The translations under genes were made by a program, and so were the position numbers. From JAVJST01 sp965229715 (GTDB lineage: Bacteria; Pseudomonadota; Alphaproteobacteria; Rhodospirillales; Casp-alpha2): DNA of 64,000 nt. Location of the stretch: contig CBDDJL010000002.1 of NCBI GenBank assembly GCA_965229715.1, positions 2,232,001-2,296,000 on the forward strand, written 5' to 3'. Each line of letters starts with the position of its first letter. Within the stretch, counting starts at the first letter, position 1. Positions 44,730 through 54,760 of the stretch are shown piece after piece. The notes under the pieces were generated by a model. It was given only the letters and a program-made list of their open reading frames with translations. It ran no database searches and was not told the origin of the DNA.

Positions 44730-44784
44730 GGCACCGGCCGCATCCATCTACTACACACGAAACCGCTGAAAAACAGGATTAGCC

Positions 44785-46206
<1,422 letters not shown>

Positions 46207-46246
46207 CGACCGAAACACCGATCCCGTGGCCGAAGGGCCGCCTTGG

Positions 46247-46287
46247 CGGGGCTGTTCCTCAGCGGGCAGCCCCGTCTTTTATTTTTT
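46247..46287 (+). terminator. Rho-independent terminator of glnB-glnA
   Basis: The stem CGGGGCTG/CAGCCCCG (46247-46254 with 46267-46274) is a perfect 8 bp with a 12-base loop, followed by TCTTTTATTTTTT. It lies 40 bases after the glnA stop codon. Confidence 0.88.
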
Positions 46288-46387
46288 GTGGCAGCAGAAC
46301 CGCGCGCACTGGGATGGTTGAGTTGGCCAGTGCGCACACCGTGACATGTCCGCACGACAACCTAATCTGCGCCTCTTACATAATTTT

Positions 46388-47560
46388 TTATTTCGGATGA
46401 CTGATGATTGGCTCGCGTGGGGCGTGGGTGATGATTTCCGGCGCATTGTTTGTGATGATGGCCTGCTCAGCCACTGCCATGGATAACCCTGCATTTCGGT
46501 CATTCAGAATCATATGCGTGAAGAAGGTCATGTTTTCTTCCAGCACAACGGGATTACCTTCAAAGATCAGCGGTTGTTCCATCCATGTGGGCGGCCACGC
46601 GGCATTCATAGAATAACCGCATACGGTCAACACGGAATCTTTTAAATCGTAGTCGATAAGGGTATCGCGGTAAGCGTCATAAAGGTCGCCAACCGTATTG
46701 CCGGGACGTAGCTTTTTCTGAACCTCTTCAAGGGCCGTTACACTGACCTTGTGCATGTAGAGATGGCGATCACTAATATCAGGGCCAGTCAACACGACCC
46801 CCATGCAGGCGGCGTGATATCGCCGGTAAGCGAGGCCCAGTTCTAGCGTCACTTGATCGTTCATACCGACATGCTTTCGACCCGACGTGTAGCGTAGATT
46901 CAGGGCGGAGTCGCCGCTGCCAAAGGGCGGTATGTGTGCCGGCAGATCGGCATCAAGCCGGAACAGGCTGTCGTAGAATGTGGCATAGATATCGCCTTCG
47001 AATGCGCCGGGGTACGTCGCCGCGATGACATCCGCCATAACCTTGTCCATGATGCCGCCTGCTTTCCGGAAGTAATCCAACTCCTGCGGGCTCTTGACCA
47101 GGCGTAGCTCGCGTATGAAATCGGGTGCGATCACCAGGTCACACCATCCATCCAGTTCGGACTGGATTTCCAGGAACAGCCGTGGCGTCAATCCCATGGT
47201 GTCGACCTGAATGCCGATACGCTTGCCCTGCATGCCGTGGGATTCGAGCATGTCCTTGATACATGAAGCGCGGGTTATGTCTTCTGAATCGTATGATACC
47301 CGTACATCCGTGCAGATAGATGAGTAGTTGATGTTCCCGAGATCGGCCGGCCGCGCGACGTGGGTCAATGCGCCATCGGTCCCCAGGAACATGTTGCTGA
47401 AGATGCAAAAGCCGTCGGATTGAAACCCGCATAGCCAGTACATGTCTTCGATCTTGAAGAGCAAAAGTCCGTCCAGTTCCAGTTCTGCAAGACGACGGCG
47501 TGCTCTCGTCTGGCGTTCTGTGAACTCCTCGTCACTGAAAAAGGTGTATGGCATGGACAT
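46388..47560 (-). CDS. M24-fold (creatinase/aminopeptidase-like) protein without metal ligands
   Basis: A 390-residue protein with the creatinase N-domain (MYWLCGFQSDGFC) and pita-bread C-domain. Metallopeptidase ligands are mostly missing: the first Asp is Glu240 in TLELGL, the second is replaced in ACMGVV, the His motif reads CGYSMN, and the first Glu reads TFFTHM. Only Glu365 remains. It may act like the metal-free creatinase or ectoine hydrolase group. Its base composition is lower in G+C than the genes beside it (32/60 in 46441-46500 versus 38/60 in a glnA block). It is a lone gene between glnA and the decarboxylase. Confidence 0.8.
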   Translation of the reverse strand: MSMPYTFFSDEEFTERQTRARRRLAELELDGLLLFKIEDMYWLCGFQSDGFCIFSNMFLGTDGALTHVARPADLGNINYSSICTDVRVSYDSEDITRASCIKDMLESHGMQGKRIGIQVDTMGLTPRLFLEIQSELDGWCDLVIAPDFIRELRLVKSPQELDYFRKAGGIMDKVMADVIAATYPGAFEGDIYATFYDSLFRLDADLPAHIPPFGSGDSALNLRYTSGRKHVGMNDQVTLELGLAYRRYHAACMGVVLTGPDISDRHLYMHKVSVTALEEVQKKLRPGNTVGDLYDAYRDTLIDYDLKDSVLTVCGYSMNAAWPPTWMEQPLIFEGNPVVLEENMTFFTHMILNDRNAGLSMAVAEQAIITNNAPEIITHAPREPIISHPK

Positions 47561-47884
47561 GTTGACGTTTCCTCATGCTGACGTTCCAAAGCACCATTTC
47601 ACTTTTACACCGATAAAATCCACGGCATCCAAACCTCGTTTTGAGTGAAGACATTCTTATTATGACTTGAACGGCTATGACCGCACCGGGTCATCAGCCG
47701 GCCATCGTGTTCGACGCCCGCAACGTCAACTTACCGAACAAAACCCGACATCGTAGCGCTCCTGACAAAAAAGGAATAATGTCGCAGGCGGGTGGTGCTA
47801 CGATCAGCAGTTATCCGTGAGTTATCCGTGGGCCGTCACCTGACCGCGCGCCATGCCTCGCCGGCCATTCCCACGGCGCGCGGA
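47561..47884. other. Intergenic region between the M24 gene and the decarboxylase
   Basis: In this 324-base region no coding frame is convincing. It has a more A/T-rich left half, containing the promoter side of the M24 gene, and a tandem 11-base repeat GTTATCCGTGA/GTTATCCGTGG at 47810-47831. The right end carries the decarboxylase 3' end. The repeat has no assigned function. Confidence 0.5.
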
Positions 47885-49054
47885 TCAGTTTGCCGGCGAC
47901 AATTCCGGTGCCAGCGGCGGTTCATCGACGGTAACGAACGTTTCCGGAAAGAAGCCGTTGAAGTGGGTCGCCATGGAGTTCGAATAGGCGCCGAGCTGGC
48001 CGAACTCGATCCAGTCGCCCTCGTCGATATCGGCCGGCAGCTCGATCTTGTAAGGCAGCACGTCCGTCGAATCGCAGGTCGGGCCGTAAATGGTGAAGGC
48101 GGCCGTCTCGCCGCTTAAATCGCGGTTCAGCCGGTGCGCGCGGGCCGGCAGCTTGATGCCGGCGTCCTTCGGCTCGTTCATGCTGTGATAGACGCCGTCA
48201 TTGATATAGAGCGCGTCTTCCTTGCGCAGATGCACCTGCGTCAGCAACGAGCACGAGCTTGCGACCAGCGCGCGGCCGGGCTCGCACATCAGCACGCAGT
48301 CCTTGCGCAGGTTGATCTTGGCGATTTCTTCCTGAATGGCCGTCACATAATCGGCGAACGGCGGCGGCGCGTCGTCGACGTAGTGGACCGGGAAGCCACC
48401 GCCGACGTCGAGATAGTGAATCGGCACCTTGGTCTGCTCGAGCACGCCGCCGACGGTGCGGATGGCGTCGCGGAAGGCTTCCGGTGTGCGGCATTGCGAG
48501 CCGACATGGAACGCCAGGCCCGGCTGGAAGCCCTCCTTGCGGACGCGCTCCAGCAGCGATGCCGTTTGCTGGGTCGGCGCGCCGAACTTGTCCGACAGCT
48601 CGAACGCCGAGCCAAACGACCGAGTCTTCAGCCGCACCAGGACGACCTGGCCGTCGCCGCTGCCGATGACGTCGACCATTTTTTCGAGCTCGCTCTCGTG
48701 GTCGATGACCCAGTGATCGACGTGATAGACGTCGCGCGCGCTGAGAATCGCGGCGCGCGATTTCACCGGGTGCATGAAATAGGTGTCGGCGTCGGCGAAC
48801 AGCTCGCGAATGGTCGCGACCTCGGTCAGCGAGGCGGTGTCGAAATGACGGATGCCGGCATCGTAAAGCGCCTGCAGTACGATCGGATGCGGGTTGCACT
48901 TGATGGCGTAGAGCACACGGCCCGGAAAGTTGCTCAGAAACAGCTCGGCGCAGCGCGCCAGTTCCGAAGGGCGGAGACAATAGACCGGGTATCCGGGCCG
49001 CAGTTTCTCGACGACGCTTTTGACGTCCGCGAAGTGGGAATCCGATTTGTTCAC
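47885..49054 (-). CDS. PLP-dependent ornithine/lysine-type decarboxylase (fold type III)
   Basis: A 389-residue enzyme of the eukaryote-type ornithine/arginine/diaminopimelate decarboxylase family. The PLP lysine is Lys52 in LYAIKCNPHP. HVGSQCRTPEAF, GGGFPVHY, CEPGRALVASS and the C-terminal GPTCDSTD give the other site residues. It most likely decarboxylates ornithine or lysine to putrescine or cadaverine. The start ATG at 49054 is sensible. The neighbour at 49197 is a small secreted protein, not an obvious partner. Substrate choice is not provable by eye. Confidence 0.9.
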   Translation of the reverse strand: MNKSDSHFADVKSVVEKLRPGYPVYCLRPSELARCAELFLSNFPGRVLYAIKCNPHPIVLQALYDAGIRHFDTASLTEVATIRELFADADTYFMHPVKSRAAILSARDVYHVDHWVIDHESELEKMVDVIGSGDGQVVLVRLKTRSFGSAFELSDKFGAPTQQTASLLERVRKEGFQPGLAFHVGSQCRTPEAFRDAIRTVGGVLEQTKVPIHYLDVGGGFPVHYVDDAPPPFADYVTAIQEEIAKINLRKDCVLMCEPGRALVASSCSLLTQVHLRKEDALYINDGVYHSMNEPKDAGIKLPARAHRLNRDLSGETAAFTIYGPTCDSTDVLPYKIELPADIDEGDWIEFGQLGAYSNSMATHFNGFFPETFVTVDEPPLAPELSPAN

Positions 49055-49196
49055 GTCGGACCTCTGAACTCGGGTTTCGGGATGGGTCTCTTTATCGCGT
49101 TCGCGCGATCAGAGCCAGCGCGGCGGGCATACGCCGGGCCGCATTCTGCGGCAATATCCCAAAAGGGCCCCGGATTACCTTTGGAAGCCGGTTGTG

Positions 49197-49592
49197 TTAC
49201 CGGGGCGGCAATTCAAGTCGAAACGTATCGCCGTAACCGTCCTGAGAGCAATGCGCGCGGATCAGCACGTAGCGGGCGCCGATCGGTACTTTGACGTTCG
49301 ACAGCGATCGGGTAAACGGATTTTCGTCGACGCTCGGGTGAAACAGCGTCCGGGTTCCCAGGACAGAGCCGCTCTCGGTCAGGACATCCCAGCTGTCGGC
49401 GTAGTGGGTCCAACCGTCGTCTTCGTGAAAGACGGTCACCGAGAAGGCATAGAGTCCGTTGGTCTGCGCTTCGGCCGTTGCTTCGACGATTTTCGGGGTG
49501 ACCGCATGTGCCGGCGCTGCGGGCAGGGTCAACATCGCGACGGCAAGGATCAGAAGATATCCGATCGCCACATGCGGGGTCCGGCTGTTCAT
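49197..49592 (-). CDS. Small secreted protein of unknown function
   Basis: A 131-residue protein with an N-terminal signal peptide (IGYLLILAVAMLTLPAAPAHA) and a mature domain with ATAEAQTNGLYAFSVTVFHEDDGW, TESGSVLGTRTLFHPSVDENPF and RYVLIRAHCSQDGYGDTFRLEL. The fold looks beta-rich and is probably periplasmic. The ATG at 49592 has AGAGGA about nine bases upstream. No family could be named. It is on the same strand as the decarboxylase, upstream of it by about 140 bases. Confidence 0.7.
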   Translation of the reverse strand: MNSRTPHVAIGYLLILAVAMLTLPAAPAHAVTPKIVEATAEAQTNGLYAFSVTVFHEDDGWTHYADSWDVLTESGSVLGTRTLFHPSVDENPFTRSLSNVKVPIGARYVLIRAHCSQDGYGDTFRLELPPR

Positions 49593-49700
49593 CGCGAAGC
49601 GTCCTCTCGGTTCCGGTTCTCCATATGAACAGAAGACACCGTACCCGATCAAGGAGGTCGCCTGAAATCACCGGCCAGAACAAATGTTCCTGTTTTGTTC

Positions 49701-49729
49701 TTTACATTGTTTAATCCCCCTGCTAGGGT
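49701..49729 (+). promoter_or_regulatory. Candidate sigma-70 promoter of the 27-residue gene
   Basis: TTTACA and TAGGGT are separated by 17 bases, ending about 33 bases before the small gene. The surrounding A/T-rich bases (TGTTTTGTTC) support a promoter. Confidence is moderate because the -10 element is non-canonical. Confidence 0.45.
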
Positions 49730-49761
49730 CCTTCCAGAATGACGAATGAGGAGAACCCGAC

Positions 49762-49845
49762 ATGACACTGCACCGCATGATCAAGGATTTCGCCGGCGTA
49801 ACGATGCTAGCCTGGGCCGGATACGGTCTGTTGCTGGTTTCCTGA
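49762..49845 (+). CDS. 27-residue hydrophobic peptide
   Basis: A tiny frame beginning MTLHRMIKDFAG and ending YGLLLVS. A short amphipathic N terminus is followed by a hydrophobic stretch (TMLAWAGYGLLLVS) that could insert in a membrane. Coding support is indirect but good: AGGAG lies eight bases before the ATG, a promoter-like pair precedes it, and a strong hairpin terminator follows within 75 bases. No similarity to known toxins or DUF1127 proteins was recognised. Its function is unknown. Confidence 0.5.
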   Translation: MTLHRMIKDFAGVTMLAWAGYGLLLVS

Positions 49846-49882
49846 CCAGGCCGCTTGCCCACCCCTCTCAATCCCTGCCCTC

Positions 49883-49950
49883 GGCCACCGGAATCTCCCC
49901 CTTTCGGTGGCCATCCGGAGCCCGGCACTGCCGGGCTCCGATTTATTTGG
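49883..49950 (+). terminator. Two hairpins ending the 27-residue gene transcript
   Basis: GGCCACCG/CGGTGGCC (49883-49890 with 49905-49912) is followed by a perfect 10-bp stem GGAGCCCGGC/GCCGGGCTCC (49917-49926 with 49930-49939) with a 3-base loop and a moderately T-rich tail ATTTATTTGG. The second hairpin is a plausible terminator and would isolate the small gene from parE. Confidence 0.7.
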
Positions 49951-50047
49951 TACAATATCTTGTGTGCGCTAATGACCGCGGATACCTTATCGACCCGATA
50001 ACAGGCGCTGTACAGGTGCCATAAACTTGCCTTAGACCGGAACGACC

Positions 50048-52138
50048 ATGGACGACCTCTTCAGCCGCGCGGAACAGCAGGAAATGGCCGAAAAACCGGC
50101 ACCGGACTCACCGGCGAAAACCAGGAAAGCGGCAAAAAAAGCGAAATCCGCGAAATCGAAATCGCCCGCTTCGGGCGAATCGGCGGGATATTCCGCACAC
50201 GACATCGAAGTCCTCGAAGGCCTGGAGCCCGTTCGCCGCCGTCCAGGCATGTATATCGGCGGCACCGACGTTAACGCCATGCACCATCTGGTGGCGGAGA
50301 TACTCGATAATGCTATGGACGAGGCCGTCGCCGGACACGCCAGCCGTATCGAGTTGCATATGGATGCCGGCAATGCGGTCACGGTCACCGATAACGGCCG
50401 CGGCATCCCTGTCGACCCGCACCCCAAGTTCAAGGACAAGTCTGCGCTCGAGGTCATCCTCACCACCCTTCATTCGGGCGGCAAGTTCGGCGGCAAGGTC
50501 TACGAGACCGCAGGCGGTCTTCATGGCGTCGGCTTGAGCGTCGTCAATGCGCTGGCATCCGCGCTATCCGTCGAGGTCGCGCGCGACAAGGCGCTTTGGC
50601 GTCAGACCTACGCGCAGGGTGCGGCAACGTCCAAACTTGAAAAGGCCGGCAGCGTCAGCAATCGCCGCGGCACAACGATTCGCTTCGTTCCCGATCCGGA
50701 AATCTTCGGCGAGGCGGCGTTTTCCGCCGAACGTCTTTATCGTATGGCGCGGTCCAAGGCCTACCTGTTTCGCGGCGTTGAGATTCGCTGGTCCTGCGAC
50801 CCAGCGCTGTTGGACAAAGACAGCAAGGTTCCAGCCGAGAAAAGTTTGCATTTTCCCGGCGGTCTCGTCGATTTCCTCAAGGCCACATTGGATGGCCGCA
50901 AGGTTCTGACCGAACCGTTCTCGGGTCAGGCCAAGTTGAATGGCTCGGAAAATGACAGCGGCAAGGTCGAATGGGCCGTGACTTGGCCGCTCGATCAGGA
51001 ACCCTACCTCAGCACCTATTGCAACACGGTGCCGACGCCGCAGGGCGGCACGCACGAAAGCGGCTTTCGGAGCGCCATGCTCAAGGCGCTGAAGGCGCAT
51101 GCCGACCTCGTCAACAACCGCCAGGCCGGCAAGGTGACCGCCGACGACTTGCTGGGCGGCGCCTGCATCATGCTGTCCGTCTTTATCCCGAACCCGCAGT
51201 TCCAGGGCCAAACCAAGGAAAAGCTGGTCAGCGCGGAAGCCCAGAAGCTTGTCGAGAACACGATACGCGATCATTTCGAGCACTGGCTCTCGGCCGATCC
51301 GGAAACCGCCAAGGTCGTGCTGGAACACGCCATCGAGCGCGCGCAGGATCGGCTCCGAAGGCGTCAGGACAAGGAAACCAAGCGCAAAACGGCGACCCGC
51401 AAACTTCGGCTGCCGGGCAAGCTCGCCGACTGCACGCGGAACACGTCGGAAGGCACCGAAATCTTCCTGGTCGAGGGCGACTCGGCCGGCGGATCGGCGA
51501 AACAGGGACGTCAACGCGAAACTCAGGCCGTACTACCGCTTCGGGGCAAGATTCTGAATGTTGCCAGCGCCACCCGCGACAAACTCAAGGCCAATCAGGA
51601 ACTCAACGATCTTATCGAGGCATTGGGCTGCGGCATCGGGTCTGCATGTCGGCCCGGCGACCTGCGTTACGAAAAGGTCATCATTATGACCGACGCCGAT
51701 GTCGACGGCGCGCACATTGCCTCCCTCTTGATGACATTTTTCTTTAAAGAAATGTCTCAAATCGTTGAAAACGGTAATCTATACCTCGCGCTTCCTCCCC
51801 TCTACCGCCTGACGCAGGGGGCGCGCACCGTTTACGCCCGCGACGACGCCCACAAGGACGAACTGCTCGCCGATGCATTTTCCGGCCGCGGCAAAGTCGA
51901 GATCAGCCGGTTCAAGGGGCTTGGCGAAATGCCGCCGGCACAGCTCAAGGAAACCACCATGGATCCGGCGCGGCGCACGCTGCTGCGGGTTACCCTACCC
52001 GTCGGCGAAGAGCGCGAAGACATCAAGGCAATGCGCGAAACCGTGCGGCTGGTCGAAACCCTGATGGGGCGGAAACCCGAAAATCGCTTCGCTTATATCC
52101 AGGAAAACGCCGAATTCGTCGAACAAATAGACGTGTGA
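50048..52138 (+). CDS. parE: DNA topoisomerase IV subunit B
   Basis: A 696-residue ATPase subunit of topoisomerase IV, which decatenates replicated chromosomes. The GHKL ATPase shows EILDNAMDEAVAGHA, VTDNGRGIPVDPHPK and GGLHGVGLSVVNALA. The TOPRIM domain has FLVEGDSAGGSAKQGR and TDADVDGAHIASLL. The first 50 residues are a Lys/Ala-rich extension. GyrB of this group is usually longer, with SAKQGR here replaced by AKQAR-type; the ParE assignment is therefore preferred. The ATG at 50048 is consistent. Confidence 0.93.
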   Translation: MDDLFSRAEQQEMAEKPAPDSPAKTRKAAKKAKSAKSKSPASGESAGYSAHDIEVLEGLEPVRRRPGMYIGGTDVNAMHHLVAEILDNAMDEAVAGHASRIELHMDAGNAVTVTDNGRGIPVDPHPKFKDKSALEVILTTLHSGGKFGGKVYETAGGLHGVGLSVVNALASALSVEVARDKALWRQTYAQGAATSKLEKAGSVSNRRGTTIRFVPDPEIFGEAAFSAERLYRMARSKAYLFRGVEIRWSCDPALLDKDSKVPAEKSLHFPGGLVDFLKATLDGRKVLTEPFSGQAKLNGSENDSGKVEWAVTWPLDQEPYLSTYCNTVPTPQGGTHESGFRSAMLKALKAHADLVNNRQAGKVTADDLLGGACIMLSVFIPNPQFQGQTKEKLVSAEAQKLVENTIRDHFEHWLSADPETAKVVLEHAIERAQDRLRRRQDKETKRKTATRKLRLPGKLADCTRNTSEGTEIFLVEGDSAGGSAKQGRQRETQAVLPLRGKILNVASATRDKLKANQELNDLIEALGCGIGSACRPGDLRYEKVIIMTDADVDGAHIASLLMTFFFKEMSQIVENGNLYLALPPLYRLTQGARTVYARDDAHKDELLADAFSGRGKVEISRFKGLGEMPPAQLKETTMDPARRTLLRVTLPVGEEREDIKAMRETVRLVETLMGRKPENRFAYIQENAEFVEQIDV

Positions 52139-52214
52139 GCCAGTTGCACGGCGTCATCAAAACTCCATATTCTACGTGAACATTGCGCGCTTCACCCTGA
52201 CCACGGAGAATTTC

Positions 52215-52802
52215 ATGATGCGCCCGATAACCCGGTTTCGTTCCGTTTTCGCCGGTATTGCAGCACTCGCGCTTGCCGGTTGCGGTTCACTTTATGCCGG
52301 CAGCGATCACACGGTCGTCAATTCGTCTCTCGTTCGCAGCGATGCATACACCTACATCCGCACGGCAGCAGGCCATGGAGAAATGAAAACCAAGGTTTTC
52401 GGCAATCCGTTCGGTGAGGATGCTGGTTCGGTGCGCAGCCGAACCGTCGCCGCCATGCAGGGCCACTATCCCGGCGGTCGGTTCCTGTTTACCGAGACGC
52501 CCGAGATCGTCGATCGCGACATCCATGTCACCATTGCCTTCGAACCCCCGGAGGTCTTGCACGCACCGCGTCTTTGCAAGGAACCGGAAAGCGTTGAACT
52601 CGGCCGCACGGAAGGCGACGTCATGAATGCCGCCGCGGCTTTCTGTCTCGGCAATCAGCTAATGGCCGTATCGCGTCTTCGCGGCCCCAATCCGGGATCG
52701 TCTGAAACGGCTGCGTTCGACAAATTGATTGGCGAGCTGACGTGGAACGTGATGAATGTGCCGGTAATCGATCGCGACCGGGATTGCGACGCCTGCGGTT
52801 AG
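52215..52802 (+). CDS. Predicted lipoprotein of unknown function
   Basis: A 195-residue protein with a lipoprotein signal: FRSVFAGIAALALAGCGSLY, where LAGC is the lipobox. The mature part contains TVAAMQGHYPGGRFLFTETP, EVLHAPRLCKEPESVELGR and an acidic Cys-containing tail RDRDCDACG. It has no recognised family. The ATG at 52215 has GGAGA six bases upstream. It is downstream of parE by 76 bases and followed by tRNA-Arg. Confidence 0.75.
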   Translation: MMRPITRFRSVFAGIAALALAGCGSLYAGSDHTVVNSSLVRSDAYTYIRTAAGHGEMKTKVFGNPFGEDAGSVRSRTVAAMQGHYPGGRFLFTETPEIVDRDIHVTIAFEPPEVLHAPRLCKEPESVELGRTEGDVMNAAAAFCLGNQLMAVSRLRGPNPGSSETAAFDKLIGELTWNVMNVPVIDRDRDCDACG

Positions 52803-52819
52803 CGCTGCGCTTGCCGCGC

Positions 52820-52896
52820 TGGCGCGCCCGGCAGGACTCGAACCTGCAACCGCTCGCTTAGAAGGCGAGTGCTCTATCCAGTTGAGCTACGGGCGC
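52820..52896 (-). tRNA. tRNA-Arg (TCT anticodon)
   Basis: The minus strand gives acceptor GCGCCCG/CGGGCGC, D-arm AGCTCAACTGGATAGAGC, anticodon loop CTTCTAA with anticodon TCT, T-arm GCAGGTTCGAGTCCTGC and an encoded CCA end. It reads AGA and, by wobble, AGG. Confidence 0.95.
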
Positions 52897-52958
52897 ATTC
52901 GCGCATCGTTTCGGCGTCCCGAGACGGCGAAACAAGGGTCGTCGCCGCAATGCGGCGG

Positions 52959-53264
52959 TCAATAGTGTCTGTATCTGTCGGGCGAAAAATTGGCGGCGTA
53001 GCTTTTCGGACGAATCACCCGGTCCTTCGGTTCTTCAACGCGATAAGACAGCCCTTTGCGTTCGGCGTAGGCCACCGCCTCGTCCCGGGTTTCGAATCGT
53101 AGCTTGATCTGATTGCGGGTATCGACGGACCCCGTCCAACCCATCAACGGATCGATGAACTTCGGCGCAACCGGTTCGTACTCCAGCACCCAGCGCTTGG
53201 TGTTGGCGCGTCCAGACTGCATTGCATTCTTGGCCGGACGATAGATTTTTACCTGAGCCGTCAT
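52959..53264 (-). CDS. NADH dehydrogenase accessory subunit, NDUFS4-like
   Basis: A 101-residue protein matching the ETC complex I subunit (NDUFS4) family, a peripheral complex I subunit shared by mitochondria and Alphaproteobacteria. KIYRPAKNAMQSG, WVLEYEPVAPKFIDPLMGWTGS, then RFETRDEAVAYAERKGLSYRVEEPKDR are diagnostic. It should help complex I assembly or stability in the inner membrane. It lies between two tRNA genes and does not cluster with other nuo genes here. Confidence 0.9.
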   Translation of the reverse strand: MTAQVKIYRPAKNAMQSGRANTKRWVLEYEPVAPKFIDPLMGWTGSVDTRNQIKLRFETRDEAVAYAERKGLSYRVEEPKDRVIRPKSYAANFSPDRYRHY

Positions 53265-53345
53265 GTCACCCCGCCGTTACTACCTGACCGCTGAGATATA
53301 CCCCAGTTGATCACGCCGTCAAAGTCTTCCGACGTTTTCCGATGC

Positions 53346-53422
<77 letters not shown>

Positions 53423-53448
53423 ATCCGGCGAACGAACGGCGGTTTATC

Positions 53449-54003
53449 TCACGCACTCGGGTGTGAGACAAGTTGCGGTTCGGCCAGCAATGCGCTGATT
53501 TGGTCGGGCACCGTAAGGCTGATCAATTTGTCGACCGTTTGTCCGTCGTCGGCGAGCGGGAGCTGCACGAACGAATAGTAAGGTGACGCGTTGGCGTAGT
53601 CCGGGTTTTGCCATTGTAATGGGCCGTTGCAGACGCGAAATCCGCGCCCGTTGGCGATTTCCTTGCACATCACAAGATCTTCTTTCGAATAGAGCGCCCC
53701 AACATGGTCGGACACCCGCTTGCCGGTTATTTCAACGCCAAAAAACCGTACCAGCATGGTGCCCCAAAGGCGCACTTTCGCATCATAGGGTGTCCCCGGG
53801 ATCACGTCCTCGACGCTGATCCAGCCATGCCAGTCGGTAAAATCGTCCAGATTAAAGTCGCGCCACGCCGGCATGGCGCCAGCGGGACGTTTCCGATCAT
53901 AAAGACCTTTGAATGCGCCAATGGTCGACAGCGCAGCCGCGGGTGTATCGAGCGGATACATCTCGTAAAGCCAGCCATTGGCCTCCCCCCAGATTGCCAT
54001 CAA
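53449..54003 (-). CDS. PAS_5-like domain protein
   Basis: A 184-residue protein with no membrane segment. PAWRDFNLDDFTDWHGWISVEDVI, then RLWGTMLVRFFGVEITGKRVSDHV and FRVCNGPLQWQNPDY, match the alphaproteobacterial PAS_5-type (LW/VGTxLVxxFG.xLTGxxV) fold. It may bind a small ligand or be a signalling partner. There is no output domain. The start is one of two adjacent ATGs at 54003 or 54000. It is convergent in neither direction; its nearest gene is the DUF192 protein. Confidence 0.72.
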   Translation of the reverse strand: MMAIWGEANGWLYEMYPLDTPAAALSTIGAFKGLYDRKRPAGAMPAWRDFNLDDFTDWHGWISVEDVIPGTPYDAKVRLWGTMLVRFFGVEITGKRVSDHVGALYSKEDLVMCKEIANGRGFRVCNGPLQWQNPDYANASPYYSFVQLPLADDGQTVDKLISLTVPDQISALLAEPQLVSHPSA

Positions 54004-54124
54004 TCCAAATCCTTCCGCCGATCTGTGCTCAAAGGGTAAAGCACGTAATCGATGGTGCGATTTGCGGCTGAGAACGTCAGTGCGCTACGTCACAATACGT
54101 ATACTCCAATGGCGTTTCGGAGGA

Positions 54125-54583
54125 TTACTCGGGGAAAATCCGGTGTGCGATGCGTTGGCCGACGGCGAGTCCAAAGCGCTCGGTTGCGCCACCACGAAGC
54201 TCGAGAACGGCCCGTACGGGTTCCGGCGATTCGATCACGTCCTCAGAGTACGGCTCGGCAAACGGATGAATGCCGGCGATGGTGCCATCGTTGCGGATAA
54301 AGAGAATATCGAGTGAAAGCGGTGTGTTTTTCATCCAGAAACCGACGGGTCTCGGCTGGTGGAAGTCGAACAGCATGCCGGTATCCCACGCAAGATATTC
54401 GCGAAACATCAGCCCCTGGCTACGGCTCTCCGGTGTTGCAGCGAGCTCAACCGTGAACGGAATGTCTGCTTCCGCCGTCCTGATGGTCAGGGTCTCGACA
54501 GGCAAGTCACCGGCTTGCGCCGATGCGTAAATCGCGCCAGCCGGTAACGTCAGAAACAGAATCAACAGAACGCGGACAACCAT
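54125..54583 (-). CDS. DUF192 secreted protein
   Basis: A 152-residue protein with a signal peptide (VVRVLLILFLTLPAGAIYASA), then the DUF192 core: FTVELAATPESRSQGLMFREYLAWDTGMLFDF, PVGFWMKNTPLSLDILFIRNDGTIAGIHPFAEP and AVLELRGGATERFGLAVGQRI. It is probably periplasmic with unknown function; the family is common. The ATG at 54583 is used because an upstream start lacks a clean signal sequence. It is divergent from the thi riboswitch operon. Confidence 0.9.
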   Translation of the reverse strand: MVVRVLLILFLTLPAGAIYASAQAGDLPVETLTIRTAEADIPFTVELAATPESRSQGLMFREYLAWDTGMLFDFHQPRPVGFWMKNTPLSLDILFIRNDGTIAGIHPFAEPYSEDVIESPEPVRAVLELRGGATERFGLAVGQRIAHRIFPE

Positions 54584-54651
54584 CGGAAAACCTGAACACA
54601 GCCTCAGGCGGTTGTAAATCGGCGGATAAGGCCTCATAACCCTGCATTACC

Positions 54652-54755
54652 CCGCGGGGGGAGCCATATTCTTTGGCTGAGAGGTCCCGTTGCCCTGATT
54701 TCAGGGCGGGGACGACCCCTAGAACCTGATCCGGTTTATACCGGCGTAGGGACGC
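54652..54755 (+). promoter_or_regulatory. TPP (thiamine pyrophosphate) riboswitch
   Basis: The thi-box conserved features are all present: GGGGGGAGCC near 54656, GGCTGAGAGG at 54675, the P3 stem region GCCCTGATTTCAGGGC, GACCCCTAGAACCTGATCCGG and the 3' CCGGCGTAGGGA. The AGGGA at 54748-54752 is also the best Shine-Dalgarno for the ATG at 54761, eight bases away. TPP binding should therefore directly mask the ribosome-binding site and lower expression of the downstream operon. Confidence 0.95.
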
Positions 54756-54760
54756 ACAGC

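Noticed and set aside
44067..44747. N-terminal extension of the DMT transporter frame into glnB
   Set aside because: The minus-strand frame happens to stay open through glnB and its leader; the transporter has a natural start with a ribosome-binding site at 44066.
48134..49294. Plus-strand 386-residue open frame opposite the decarboxylase
   Set aside because: It is antisense to a gene with intact PLP motifs and has no family signal.
49668..49955. Minus-strand 95-residue frame over the 27-residue gene
   Set aside because: It runs through the terminator hairpins and has no ribosome-binding site; the plus-strand signals are far stronger.
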